In this document: piece by piece, positions 35,178 through 46,974 of the stretch
Layout: each line of letters starts with the position of its first letter
How positions within the stretch are numbered: the stretch's first letter is position 1
From: Penium margaritaceum
Taxonomy: Eukaryota > Streptophyta > Zygnematophyceae > Desmidiales > Peniaceae
Reading direction: 5' to 3'
Length of the DNA: 64,000 nucleotides
NCBI GenBank assembly: GCA_023375785.1
Contig: SZWC01000844.1
Location: 145,672-209,671, forward strand
Program-made: the position numbers and the translations under genes
Notes under the pieces: model-generated
What the model saw: only the letters and a program-made list of their open reading frames with translations
What the model was told of the DNA's origin: nothing
Databases searched by the model: none

Positions 35178-35616
35178 GCCTGTAAATGTCTGGTCAATGC
35201 TTGGCAATGCCTAGGTAATGCCTGACAGTTCCTGGCAATGCCTGGCAATGCTTGGGCCATGCCTGGCAATGCATGGACAATGCCTAGCAATGCCTGGCCA
35301 TGCGTGGCAATACATGGCAAGGCCTCTACAATGCATGGCAATGCCCGGCAATGCCTCGCAATGCCTGGGCAACGCTTATGCAATGCCTGGGCATTGCCTG
35401 GTAGGCCTAACAATGCCTGACAATGCCTGGGCAATGCCTAGCAATGACTGGCAATGCCTTGCAACGCCTAGGCAATGCCTGGCAATGCATAGGGGATGTA
35501 TGGCAATGCCTAGGAAATGCCTGGAAATGCCTGGGCAAAGCTTGGCACTGCCTAGGAAATGCCTGGCACTGTCTGGCAATGCCTTGCAATGACTGGGCAA
35601 TGCATAACAAGCAATG
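35178..35616 (-). repeat. 10/11-bp satellite, reverse block
   Basis: GGCAATGCC-sense units begin within about 12 bp of the LTR edge at 35177 and run to about 35616. This is opposite in orientation to the satellite on the far side of the element cluster (16351-19113). Confidence 0.9.
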
Positions 35617-35625
35617 TCTAGGCAT
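35611..35625. other. Second inversion point of the GGCATTGCC satellite (reverse to forward)
   Basis: The last reverse unit, GCAATG (35611-35616), is followed by TCTA and then GGCATTGCC (35621 on). The polarity switch is the opposite of the one at 7235. Confidence 0.8.
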
Positions 35626-38457
35626 TGCCTGGCATTGCCCAGGCATTGCCAGGCATTGCCAGGCATTGCCAGGCATTGCCAGGCATTGCCAAGCATTGCC
35701 AGGCATTGCCCAGGCATTGCCATGCATTAGCCAGGCATTGCACTGGCTTTGCCCACGCATTGCCAGGCATTGCCAGGCATTTCCCAGGCATTGCCAGATA
35801 TTGCCAGGCATTGCCAGGCATTGCCCAGGCATTGCCACGCATTGTTATGCATTGCCAAGCAATGCCAAGCATTGGCAAGCATTGCCCAGGCATTGCCATG
35901 CATTGCCAGACATTGCCAGGCATTGACAGGCATTGCCAGGCATTGCCCAGGAATTGCACAGGCATTGCCCAGGCATTGCCAGGCATTGTAAGGCATTTCG
36001 TGGCATTGATAGGCATTTCCAGGCAATGCGAAGGCATTGCACATACATTGCCCAGGCATTGCCAGGCATTGCCAGGCATTTCCCAGGCATTGCTAGGTAT
36101 TGCTAGGCATTGCCAGGCATTGCTAGGCATTGTCCAGGCATTGACAGGCATTGCCATGCATTGCCCAGGCATTGTCAGGCATTGCCAAGCATTGTCAGGT
36201 ATTGCCCAGGTATTGTGAGGCATTTCTCAGGCATTTCCAAGCATTGCTTGGGCATTGTCACGCATTGCCCAGGCATTGCCATGCATTGCCAGTCATTCCC
36301 TGGCATTGCCCATGCATTGCTAGGCATTGCCCAAGCATTGCTAGGCATTGCTAGGCCTTACCTAGGCATTGCCAGGCATTGCTAGGCATTGCCCAGGCAT
36401 TGCCAGACATTGCCTAGGCATTGTGTGGCATTGCAAGGCATTGCCAGGCATTGCCCACACATTGCCATGCATTGTTAGGTATTGCCAGGCATTACCAGAC
36501 ATTGGCAAGCATTACCCGGGCATCGCCTGGCATTGCCCACGCATTGCCAGGCATTGCCGAGCTTTGCCAAGATTTGCCAGGCATTGCCAGGCATTGCAAG
36601 GCATTGCCCAGGCATTGCGAGGCATTGCCAGGCATTGCCAAGGCATTGCACAGACATTTCAAGGCATTTCGTGGCATTGCCAGGCTTTGCCATGCATTGT
36701 CAGGCATTGCCAGGCATTGCCCAGGCATTGCGAGGCATTACCCGGGCATTGCCAGACATTGCCCAGGAATTGCATAGGCATTTCTAGGCATTGCCAGGCA
36801 TTGCCAGGCATTCCCATGCATTGCCCAGGCATTGCTAGGCATTATCACGCATTGCCAGGCATTGCCTAGGCATTGTACAGGCATTGCCCAGGTATTGCTA
36901 TATATTGCCAGGCATTGCCAGGCATTGCCAGGCATTGCCCTGGCATTGCCAAGCATTGCCCAAGCATTGTCAGGCATTGTCCAAGCATTGCCAGGCATTG
37001 CCCAGGCATTGCCAGGCATTGCCCACGCATTGCCAGACATTGCCAGGCATTGCCTTGACATTTTCGGGCATTGCCTATGCATTACCACGCATTGCTCATG
37101 CATTGCCAGGCATTACCAGTCATTGCCAGGCATTGCTCAGGCATTGCAAGGCATTGTCCAAGCATTTCTAGGCATTCCCAGGCATTGCCCATGCATTGCC
37201 CAGGCATTGCCAAGCACTGTCCAAGCATTTCCAGGCATTGCTAGGAATTGCCCAGGCAGTGATAGGCATAGTCAGGCATTGCTACGCATTGTTAGGCATT
37301 ACAAGGCAATGCCCAGGCATTGGACGGGCATTGCCCAGGCATTGCCACGCATTGTCAGGCATTGCCACGCATTGCCCAGGCATTACAAGGTATTGCCAGG
37401 CATTGCCAGGCATTGGTAGGCATTGCCGAGGCTTTGCCAGGCATTGCCCAGGCATTGCCATACATTTTCAGGCATTGCCAGGTATTGTCAGGCATTGCCA
37501 GGCATTGCCCGGGCATTGCCACGCATTACCCAGGCATTGCAAGGCATTGCTATGCATTACCAGGCATTGCCCAGGCATTGCTAGGCATTGCCCAGACATT
37601 GCCAAGCATTACCAGGCATTGCCTAGGCATTGCGAAGCATTGTCCAGGCATTGCCAGGCATTGCCAATCATTGCCAGGCATTTCCCACGCTTTGCCAGGC
37701 ATTGCCAAGCATTGTCAGGCATTGCCCGGGCATTGCCAGGCATTACCCAGGCATTGCTTGGCATTGCCTAGGCATTTTCAGGCATTGCCCAGACATCGCC
37801 AGGCATTGCCAGTCATTTCCAGGCGTTGCCCAGGCATTGCCACGCATTTCCCAAGCGTTGCCTGGCATTGGAAGGCATTGCGAGGCATTTCCCAGGCATT
37901 GTCGTGCATTGTTAGGTATTGCCAGGCATTGCCAGGCATTGGCAAGCATTACCCAGGCATTGCTTGGCATTGCCCAGGCATTGCCAGGCATAACCTAGGC
38001 AATGCCTAGCATTACCAAGGCATTGCACAGGCATTCCACAGGCATTGCCAGGCATCGCCAGGCTTTGCCAGGCATTGCAATGCATTGCCAGGCATTGCAC
38101 ATGCATTGCAAGGCATTACCCAGGCATTACCAGGCATTGCCCAGACATTGCACAGGCATTGCCAGGCATTGCCCATATACTGCGAGGCATTGCCCAGGCA
38201 TTGCCAGGCATTGCCAAGGCATTGCCAGGCATTGCCACGCATTGCCACGCATTGCCTAGGCATTGCACAAACATTGCCCAGGCATTGCCAGGCATTGCGC
38301 AGGCATTGCCAGATATTAATAGGCATTGCCAGGCATTCCTCAGGCATTGTCAGGCATTACCAAGGCATTGCAAGGCATTGCCGGGCATTGCCCAGGCATT
38401 TCCAGGCATTGCCCACGCATTGCCAGGCATTGCCTAGGCATTGCCAGGCATTGCAAA
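35621..38457 (+). repeat. 10/11-bp satellite, forward block
   Basis: GGCATTGCC units, moderately diverged, ending in the GCAAA copy of a target-site duplication at 38453-38457. Continuous in origin with the forward block at 42017-46060, the LTR element between them being an insertion. Confidence 0.95.
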
Positions 38458-39047
38458 TGTTAGTAAAGCACACCGATAAGCCATCTCAATAACGGTTCAT
38501 GTCCTGGACCGAACCAACTTGAGCACCAGTCTCCCGGTCACTCGACCGTTCGGAACCTACTCTCAAGTTATCCCGTAATAAAGTGACACCTGTCACACCG
38601 CATCCGGTTAGCGGAAAGAAGCCATTGCTCTGCCCGTTTCCCCTGTTCTACCCTTTTTATACCGATGATGGTCATTTCCTCGAGTCAACCAGAATAGTTT
38701 TGCACATCATGTTCCCTTTGGTTCCACGGCTTCACCGTCGTGTCCTCGCTCTGCTCGCCTCTCGCATCCAGTCCCTTCATCCACCACTCCCAGCTCTCTC
38801 TTCACTTTGTCACTCGTGATCTTTCGTACACTCCTCACGCATCACTCGCTTCGTCCTTGTACTCTCTCACTGCCCTCCATCTACCTTGGAGCTTCTATGT
38901 CTGGCATCCTCTCACGACTTTGAAACTAAATCCTTGGTCCAGCTCTCACCGCTCTACTTCCGTCACTTCCCTACGTCACTTCTCCCTAGTTCTGTGCTGC
39001 TGCATGCTTCTTTTCCTACTGTGCTCACTCATTGCAATCTTCTGACA
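38458..39047 (+). repeat. 5' LTR (590 bp)
   Basis: Starts TGTTAGTAAAGCACACC and ends CAATCTTCTGACA. A TTTTTATA box lies near 38655-38661 and AATAAA near 38577. Pyrimidine-rich downstream half. Confidence 0.93.
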
Positions 39048-39059
39048 TGGTATCAGAGC
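39048..39059 (+). other. Primer-binding site (initiator Met tRNA type)
   Basis: TGGTATCAGAGC directly follows the LTR end CA, identical to the site of the element at 22468-22479. Confidence 0.92.
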
Positions 39060-40082
39060 ATCAGGCCACATCACCTGGTGCCCCGTGACCGAGTCATCAC
39101 TCTGCCGCCATCCTCCCTCCCTCCTCGAGTCTGCACGTCTCCGCCGCCGTTTCCGCCGTTTTGCGCCTCTCCGCTTCGTCAACAGCTCACATCAGCAGCA
39201 TCTCTTGAAGTTCTCCTCGTGCTGAAACAATAACTCGTCATCCAAAGGAAGCCCTGCACCCATTCCGCGCCCGTGGCCAACAATTGAGACTTGGAGTCAA
39301 CAATAGCTGCAAGCAGCTCCCGAGCCGCCGCCTATCGTCAAATTCATGGAAGCTTCCTGCCGCTTGTCATCTGTTGCCTCTCATCCTCACAAGCACCTCC
39401 GCCCTTCTCCTTTCCCTTCAACAGCCTCATCTGCTCCATCTGCCCTGTCAACATCAGCTTTTTCGCATCTGTTGTGTCGCGCCGCATCCTCTCATTGCAT
39501 TCTCGTGCTATCAGCAACAGCAGCAACGGCCGCCGTCAGGATATCAGACACCACCAGTCTCCCTACTCCCACTGGGAGCCAACTGGGGCACAAGCCGTCA
39601 CTTTCCTGACATCAGCGGATCAGTGTCTCTGCCTGTCGCGTGACTGTTTCCGCTACAACCTTCGTCCTCTCGCTGCCGGGACATCGGACACCACCAGTCT
39701 TCCTGCCCGTCGGTCTCGGGCCAACTGGGGAACAAGCCGTCACTCCCCCGAAAAGCAGAGCACTTGGTTGCTCCATCTCGCCGCCATCCTCACCCTGCCG
39801 CTACCTCCATCTTTCACCTCCATCACACGCGCATCCTCCTATCCTGCCTTCCCCTCTTCTTGACCTCATCTTCTGCCCGCATAATCTCCGCTCCAGCCTC
39901 CTTCCTCCAGTCTTAGCTTCCTCAGGCTTCCTCAAACTGCCTTCTGCCATCTGCATCGTTTGCGCCGCCTCCACCTCAGCTCAGCCTCATCAGCGTCATT
40001 GAGTCGCCCGCCGTCGTCATCGCAATTCTCACCAGCATCCGTGTCGCCTCCGCATCAGTCCTCTTCATCAACATCTACAACA

Positions 40083-40800
40083 CACGTGGTTTCGCCCATG
40101 CGCCCACTCAGCCATCTGTTATTTCCACCATCATCGCTTCCTCCACTTCAGCTCGGCACAAGGATTCGCTCGGTCGCATTGCCTGTTCCGCGACAACATG
40201 CGTCCACGCTGAAAACTTCCGCAGCACACGTGGTTTCGCCCATGCGCCCACTCCTATTTGACCAGGTTCCGCCGCGTTAGCATCTGCATCTACAACCAAC
40301 ACAAGGACCTGCACAAAGCTAGCTGCCCGCTTTGCAGCAGCCTGCACCCATGCCAGAAGCAGATTTCTCGCGGCGCGTTGGCATTCGCCTTCACCTTGCC
40401 GCATTCTACTCCTCTCTGTCACAGTGCACGTGGTTCTGCCCCTGCGCCCACCCATTCATCAAGCAGCCTCCACCTCCTCTTGATCGCTTCCGTCTTGTCC
40501 GCTAAGCACAAGGATCCACCCGGTCGCGTCACTTGTTGTGCGCTAACCTGCACCCACGCCGAAAACTTCCTCAGCGCAAGTGGTTTCGCCCTTGCGCCCA
40601 CTCCTATCAGCACCTTCCACTTTCTCCTCATGTGCATCTGCGATCAGCACAAATACCTGCATGCGTTAGCTGCCAACTTTGCAGCGTCCTGCACCCATGC
40701 CAGAAGCATATTTCTTGTTGGGCGTTGGCTCCTGCCTTCCCCTTGCTGCATTCTACTACTCAGAGCACGCGCCTACCCATCCATGTGGTGTCTTTCCCTC
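40083..40800 (+). repeat. Tandem ~340-bp leader modules in the LTR element
   Basis: Two alternating modules recur. One runs from about 40168 and again from about 40508 (GGTCGC..TGTT..GCG.. then TGC..CCACGC.GAAAACTTCC). The other runs from about 40300 and about 40650 (AGCTGCC..CTTTGCAG then CACCCATGCCAGAAGCA). A linker TGGTTTCGCCC.TGCGCCCAC recurs at about 40083, 40227, 40427 and 40578. The same modules reappear at 61280-61790 in a second element. Confidence 0.8.
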
Positions 40801-40820
40801 CGGGTTGAGCACCTCCAACC

Positions 40821-41378
40821 ATGACGCACTACAATCCTCCCGCCAACTTTCAACGGCGGATTCGGAGACTCCGGCAACCTGACACTGATCCTCGCCTGGT
40901 TCCTTTGATCGATCGCATTCCTGTGCTCGAGTTTGTGGACGAAGAAGACAACAACTTCATGGAATGGGAGGAAGCACTCATGAATGTTACTCAACGGGTA
41001 ACAATCTGTGGTTTGCGTATGAAGCGGCTGTTCATAGACGCATTATGGTGGTCCTCCCGCCAATCTCGGGCCTACCGAGAAAACTACTACTACGCTCTCT
41101 GTCAGGCCCGAGCACTACTCCTAACAACCACATACCAGCCCTTCCATGCCACCATCCTCAGAGGAGGTCTGAACATTTCCTCTATTGTGGACAACATCGA
41201 AGAGATGTGCGCACAAGGAGAACCTGCCGACCAAACGGAATACAGGAGAAGAGTCAGCGGATCTACTCCTCAAGGACTAAACCCATATCGGCTTCCTATA
41301 CCTCCTCCACTACCGCCAACTCCCTCTCCGACACCAAAACCCTCCGATGATCTTGCTCCATTAGAAGAGAATACGTGA
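40821..41378 (+). other. Unrecognised 185-codon reading frame inside the LTR element
   Basis: Starts at an ATG 20 bp after the last leader module. It is rich in charged and aromatic residues (DEEDNNFMEWEEALMN, YRENYYYALCQARALL) and has a Pro-rich tail (PIPPPLPPTPSPTPKPSDD). It contains no zinc knuckle, protease or RT motif. It could be a diverged gag-like protein or captured host sequence; position after a long leader and before the 3' LTR favours an element-encoded product. Function unknown. Confidence 0.5.
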
Positions 41379-41426
41379 TACCTTCGGAGAACCGTCCATT
41401 CCTCACCTTATCGGTGTGCCCGGGGG

Positions 41427-42016
41427 TGTCAATAAATCACACGAATAAGCCATCTCAATAACAGTTCAGGTCCTGGACCGAACCAACTTGAGCAACGGTC
41501 TCCCGGTCACTGGACCGTTCGGAACCAACTCTAAAGTCATCCCCTAATAAAGTGACACCTGTCACACCGCTTCCGGCTAGCGGAAAGAAGCCGTTGCTCT
41601 GCCCGTTTGCCCTTTTCTGCCCTTTTTATACCGAGGATGTTCATTCCCTCGAGTCAACCAGAACAGTTCTGCACATCCTATTCCCTTTGGTTCCACGGCT
41701 TTGCCGCCGTGTCCTCGCTCTGCTCGCCTCTCGCATCCAGTGACTTCGTCCACCACTCCCAGCTCTCTCTTCCCTTTGTCACTAGTGATCTTTCGAACAC
41801 TCCTCACGCATCACTCGCTTCATCGCTGTACTCTCTCGCTGCCTTCCGTCTACCTTGGTACTTCAGTGTCTGGCGTCCTCTCACGACTCTGAAACTAACT
41901 CCTTGGGCCAGCTCTCACCGCTCTGCTTCCGTCACTTCCCTGCGTCACTTCTCCCTAGTTCCGTACTGCTGCCAGCTTCTGCTCCTACTATGCTCACTCA
42001 TTGCAATCTTCTGACA
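41427..42016 (+). repeat. 3' LTR (590 bp)
   Basis: Starts TGTCAATAAATCACACG after a short GGGGG tract (41422-41426) that may be the polypurine primer, and ends CAATCTTCTGACA. TTTTTATA near 41624-41630. Same length as the 5' LTR, differing by substitutions only. Confidence 0.93.
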
Positions 42017-45000
42017 GCAAAGGCATTGCCAGGCATTTCCCAGGCATTGCTACAAATTACCAGTCATTGCCAGGCAATGCGCACGCATTGCCAGGCATTG
42101 CCCAATCATTGCCAGGCATTCCCAAGCATTGCCCAGGCATTGCCAAGCATTGTCCAGGCATTTCCAGGCACTGCCAGGAATTACACAGGCATTGCCATGC
42201 ATTGTCAGGCATTACCAGGCATTGTTCGGCATTGCAAGGTAATGCCGAGGCATTCCACATGCATTCCCCAGGCATTGCCACGTATTGCCAGGCATTGCCA
42301 GGCATTGCCCAGGCATTGCCAGGTATTGCCAGGCATTGCCATGCATTGTTAGGCATTGCTACGCATTGCCCAGGCATTGTCAGGCATTGCCACGCATTGT
42401 CAGGCATTGCCAGGTATTGTCATGCATTGCCACGCATTGTCAGGTATTGTCAGGAATTGCCAGGCATTGCTAGGCATTACCAGGCATTGCCCAGGCATTT
42501 AAAGTCATTGCCCAGGCATTGCAAGGTATTTCCAGGCATTGCCAGGCATTGCCTAGTTATTGCCAAGCATTTTCCAGGCATTGCCAGGCATTGCCAGTCA
42601 TTGCCAGGCATTGCCTACGCATTCCTAGGCATTGCCCAAGCATTGTCAAGCATTCTTACGCATTGCCCAGGCATTTCTATGCATTGCCAGGCATTGCCTA
42701 GGCATTGCGAGGCATTGCCCAGGCATTGCCAGGCATTGACAGGCATTGCCCAGGGACTGCCAGGCATTGCCAGGCATTGCCGAACATTGTCAGGCATTGC
42801 CCAGGCATTGCCACGCATTGCCCAGGTATTGCAAGGCATTGTACAGGCATTGCCAAGCATTGCCCATGCATTTCCAGGCATTGCTAAGCATCGCCAGACA
42901 TTGTCCAGGCATTGCCAGGCATTGCCCGGGCATTACTAGGCATTGTCAGGAATTTCCACGCATTGCCAGGCATTGCCTATACATTGCGAGGCATTCCTCA
43001 AGCATTGCCAAGCATTGCCAGGCATTGCCCAGGCATTGCCAGGCATTGCCCAGGCATTCCCAGGCATTGCTTGGCATTGCCGGGCATTGCCTAGGCATTG
43101 TCAGGCATTACCCAGGCATTGTCACGCATTGCCAGGCATTGCCATGCATTGCTAGCCATTGCCCAGGCATTACCAGGCATTACCGAGGCATTACCAGGCA
43201 TTCCTTGGCATTGCCAGGCATTTCCAGGCACTGCCCAGGCATTGCTAGGCATTGCGACGCATTGTCCAGGCATTGCCAGGCATTTCCCGGGCATTGCCAG
43301 GCATTGCCAGCTATTGCTAGGCATTGCCATGCATTGCCCAAGCATTGCCAGGCGTTGCCAGCCATTTCCCAAGCAGTGTCGGGCATTGCCAGGCATTGCC
43401 AAGCATTGCCAAAGCATTGCCAGGCATTGCCAAGCATTGCCAGGCATTGCCCAGGCATTACCAGGAATTGTTAGGCATTACTAGGCCTTTCCTAGGTATT
43501 GCGAGGCATTGTCCAGGCATTGCTAAGACATTGCAAAGCATTGCAAGGCATCTTCAGGCATTGCTAGGCATTGCCAGGCATTGCCAGGCATTGCCAAGCA
43601 TTGCCCAGTCATTGCCATGCTTTGCCCAGGTATTGCCAGGCATTGCCCAGGCATTGCCCAGGCATTCTCAAGCATTGCCACGCATTGCCCATGCATTCCC
43701 AAGCATTGCCAGGCATTGCCAAGCATTGCCTAGGCATTTCCAGGCATTAGTAGGCCTTGCCTAGGCATTGCCAAGCATTGCCAGGCATTGCCCAAGCATT
43801 TCCAGGCATTGCCCAGGCATTGCTAGGCATTGTCAGGCATTGCCAGGCATTGTCCAGGCATTGTATAGGCATTGCCCAGGCATTGCCAGGCATTGACAGG
43901 CATTGCCAGGCATTACCCAGGCATTGCCAGGCATTGTGAGGCATTGCCAGGCATTGCCAGGCATTGCCCAGGCATTACCAAGCTTTGTCCAGGCATTGCC
44001 AAGCATTACACCGGCGATGCCAGGCATTGTTAGGTATTGCCAGGCATTGCCAGGCATTGGCAAGCATTACCGAGGCATTTCCTGGCTTTGCCCAGGCATT
44101 GCCAGGCATTTTCCAGGCATTACGAGGCATTGCCAAGCATTGCTAGGCATTGCCCAGGCATTTCTAGGCATTGCCAGGCATTACCAAGCATTGCCATCGA
44201 ATTGCCAGGCATTGCCCAGGCATTGCCAAGACATATCCAGGCATTGCCAGGCATTGCCAAGCATTGTCAGGCATTGTTCGGCATTGCCAGGCATTGCCAG
44301 GCATAGCCTAGGCATTGCTAGGAATTGCCAGGCATTTCCCAAGCATTACCAGGCATTGCCAGGCATTGCCAAGCATTGCCAATCATTGCCCAGGCATTAC
44401 CAGGCGTTCCCCAAGCATTGTCCGAGCATTGCTGAGGCATTGCCATACATTTCCAGGCATTACCAGGCATTGTCAGGCATTGCCAGGCATTACCCAGGCA
44501 TTGCCAGGCATTGCACAGGCATTCCTAGCCATTGCCAGGCATTGCCCAGGCATTCCCATGCATTGCCAGGCATTGTTCAGGCATTGCCAAGCATTGCCGG
44601 GCATTCTCAAACTTTCCCTAGGCATTGCCAGGCATTGATAGGCATTGTCCTGGCATTGCCAAGCATTACTGGGCATTGCCAGGCATTTCCAAGGCATTGC
44701 GAGGCATTGCCAGGCATTACATTGGCATTGCCAGGCATTGCCCAGGCATTGCACAGGCATTGTCCACGCATTGCCAGGCATTGCCCAGGCATTGCCAGGT
44801 ATTGCCAGGCATTTCCAGGCATTGACAGGCATTACCTAGGCATTGCCAGGCATTGCCTAGGCATTGCCTGGCATTACTATGTATTGCGAGGCATTGCGTA
44901 GGCATTGCCAGACATTATCAAGGATTAACCAGGTATTGCCAGTCATTTACTGGCATTGCCCAGGCACTGCTAGATATTGCCCAAGCATTGCCAGGCATTC

Positions 45001-46060
45001 CTAGGCATTGCCCAGGCATTGCCTTTCTTGAGATTGCCCAGGCATTGCCATGCATTGTCCAGGCATTACCAATGGATTGCCAGGCATTGCCAGGCATTGT
45101 TAGGCATTGCTAGGCATTGCTAGGCATTGCCAGGCATTGCCCAGGCATTGCCAGGCTTTGCCTAGGCATTGCTTGGCATTGCATAGGCATTGCCAGGCAT
45201 TGCCGAGGCATTTCCAGGCATTGTCCAGGCATTCTCAAGCATTGCTAGGCATTGCCGAGGCATTCCCAAGCATTGCAAGGCATTGCCAAGCATTGCCTAG
45301 GCATTGCCAGGCATTGCTAGGCATTTCCGGGCATTGCCAAGCATTGCCAGGCATTGCCAGGCATTGCCCAGGCATTGCCTAGGCATTGCCAGGCATTGTC
45401 AGGCATTGCCAGGCATTTTTGAGGCATTGTATACGCATTGCCCAGGCATTTCCAAGAATTAACTAGCATTGCCAGGCATTGCCCAGACATTGCCAGGCAT
45501 TGTGAGGCATTGCCATGCATTGCCAGGCATTGCATGCATTGCTAGGCATTGCCAGTCATTGCCCAAGCATTGCCCAGGCAGAACTAGGCTTTGTCCAGGC
45601 ATTTCCAAGCATTAAACAGGCATTGCACGGTATTGTTAGGCATTGCCAGGCATTGGCAAGCATTACCGAGGCGGTGCCTGGCATTGCCCAGGCATTTCCA
45701 GGAATTACCTAGGCATTGCCAGGCATTGCCAAGCACTGCTAGGCGTTGCCCAGGCATTTCCAGGAATTGCCAGGCATTACCAGGCATTGCCCACAAATTC
45801 CCGGGCATTTCCTAGGCATTGCCAAGACATTGCCAGGCATTGCCAAGCATTGCCAAGCTTTGCCAGGCATTGCCCGGCATTGCCAGGAATTGCCCACACA
45901 TTTTCAGGCATTTCCTGGCATATCCCAAGCATTTTTGGGCATTGCCAGGCATTGCCCAGGCATTATCAGACATTGCCATGCATTGCCACGAATTGCCAAG
46001 CATTGCCCAGGCATTGCCAAGCATAGCCCAGGCATTGCCCATGCATTGCTGAGGCATTGC
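42017..46060 (+). repeat. 10/11-bp satellite, forward block
   Basis: GGCATTGCC units starting with the right copy of the target duplication (GCAAA, 42017-42021) and ending in GAGGCATTGC just before TATGGCACAACTC. Includes a few non-unit interruptions, for example CTTTCTTGAGA near 45022. No gene. Confidence 0.95.
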
Positions 46061-46101
46061 TATGGCACAACTCTGGCACAACTCTGGCACAACTCTGGCA
46101 C

Positions 46102-46260
46102 AACACTGGCACAACTCTGGCACAACTCTGGGACAACTATGGCACAACTCTTGCACAACTCTGGCACAACTCTGGCTCAACTCTGGCACAACTCTGGCAC
46201 AACACTGGCACAACTCTGGCACAACTCTGGGACAACTATGGCACAACTCTTGCATAACTC
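46102..46260. repeat. 99-bp local duplication in the 11-bp satellite
   Basis: AACACTGGC starts at 46102 and again at 46201. The following variants (CTCTGGGACAACTATGG, CTCTTGCA) are in the same order. 99 is nine 11-bp units. Confidence 0.8.
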
Positions 46261-46974
46261 TGGCACAACTCTGGCTCACCTATGGCACAACTCTGGCACA
46301 ACTCGGCCACAATTCTGGCACAACTCTGGCACAACTCTGGCACAACCCTGGCACAACTCGACCACAACTTTGGCCCATCTCTGGCACAACTCTGGCACAA
46401 CTATGGCACAACTCTTGCACAACTATGGCACAACTCTGGCACACCTATGGCACAACTCTGGCACAACTCTGGCACAATTCTGGCACAACTCTGGCACAAC
46501 TCTGGAACAATTATGGCAAAACTCTGGCACAAGTCTGGCACAACTCTGGCACAACTCTGGCACAACTCTGGCGCAACTCTGGCACAACTCTTGCACAACT
46601 CTGGCACAACTCTGGCACAACTCTGGCACAACTCTGGCACAACTCTGGCACGACTCTGGCACAACTCTGCCACAACTTTGGCACAACTCTGGCATAATCT
46701 GGCACAACTCTGGCACAACTCTGGCACAACTCTTGAACAACTCTGGCACAACTCTGACCCAACTCTTACAAAACTCCTAAACAACTCTGGCACAACTCTG
46801 GCACAACTCTGGCCCAACTCTGGCACAAACCTGGCACAACACTGGCACAGCTCTGCCACAGATCTGGCACAACATTTGCACAACTCTGGCACACCTCTGG
46901 CACAACTCAACACAACTCTGGCACAACTTTGGCTAAACCATGCCACAACTCTGGCACAACTCTGGCAGAACTCT

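Larger units (their letters stand above)
38458..42016 (+). mobile_element. Complete-looking non-autonomous LTR retrotransposon inserted in satellite
   Basis: Two LTRs of exactly 590 bp each (38458-39047 and 41427-42016), TG...CA ends, a primer-binding site right after the first LTR, and a perfect 5-bp target duplication GCAAA at 38453-38457 and 42017-42021. By eye about 59 of 590 LTR positions differ (about 90% identity), so the insertion is moderately old; dating needs a rate for this organism. The 2.38-kb inside has a T/C-rich repetitive leader and one 185-codon frame, with no RT, RNase H or integrase. It must have depended on another element's enzymes. It looks structurally whole. Confidence 0.93.

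Noticed and set aside
39284-40800. Plus-strand Ser/Pro/Leu-rich frames in the LTR element leader
   Set aside because: The pyrimidine-rich tandem modules give open frames in several phases at once; the shared modules at 61280-61790 show this is repeat leader sequence.
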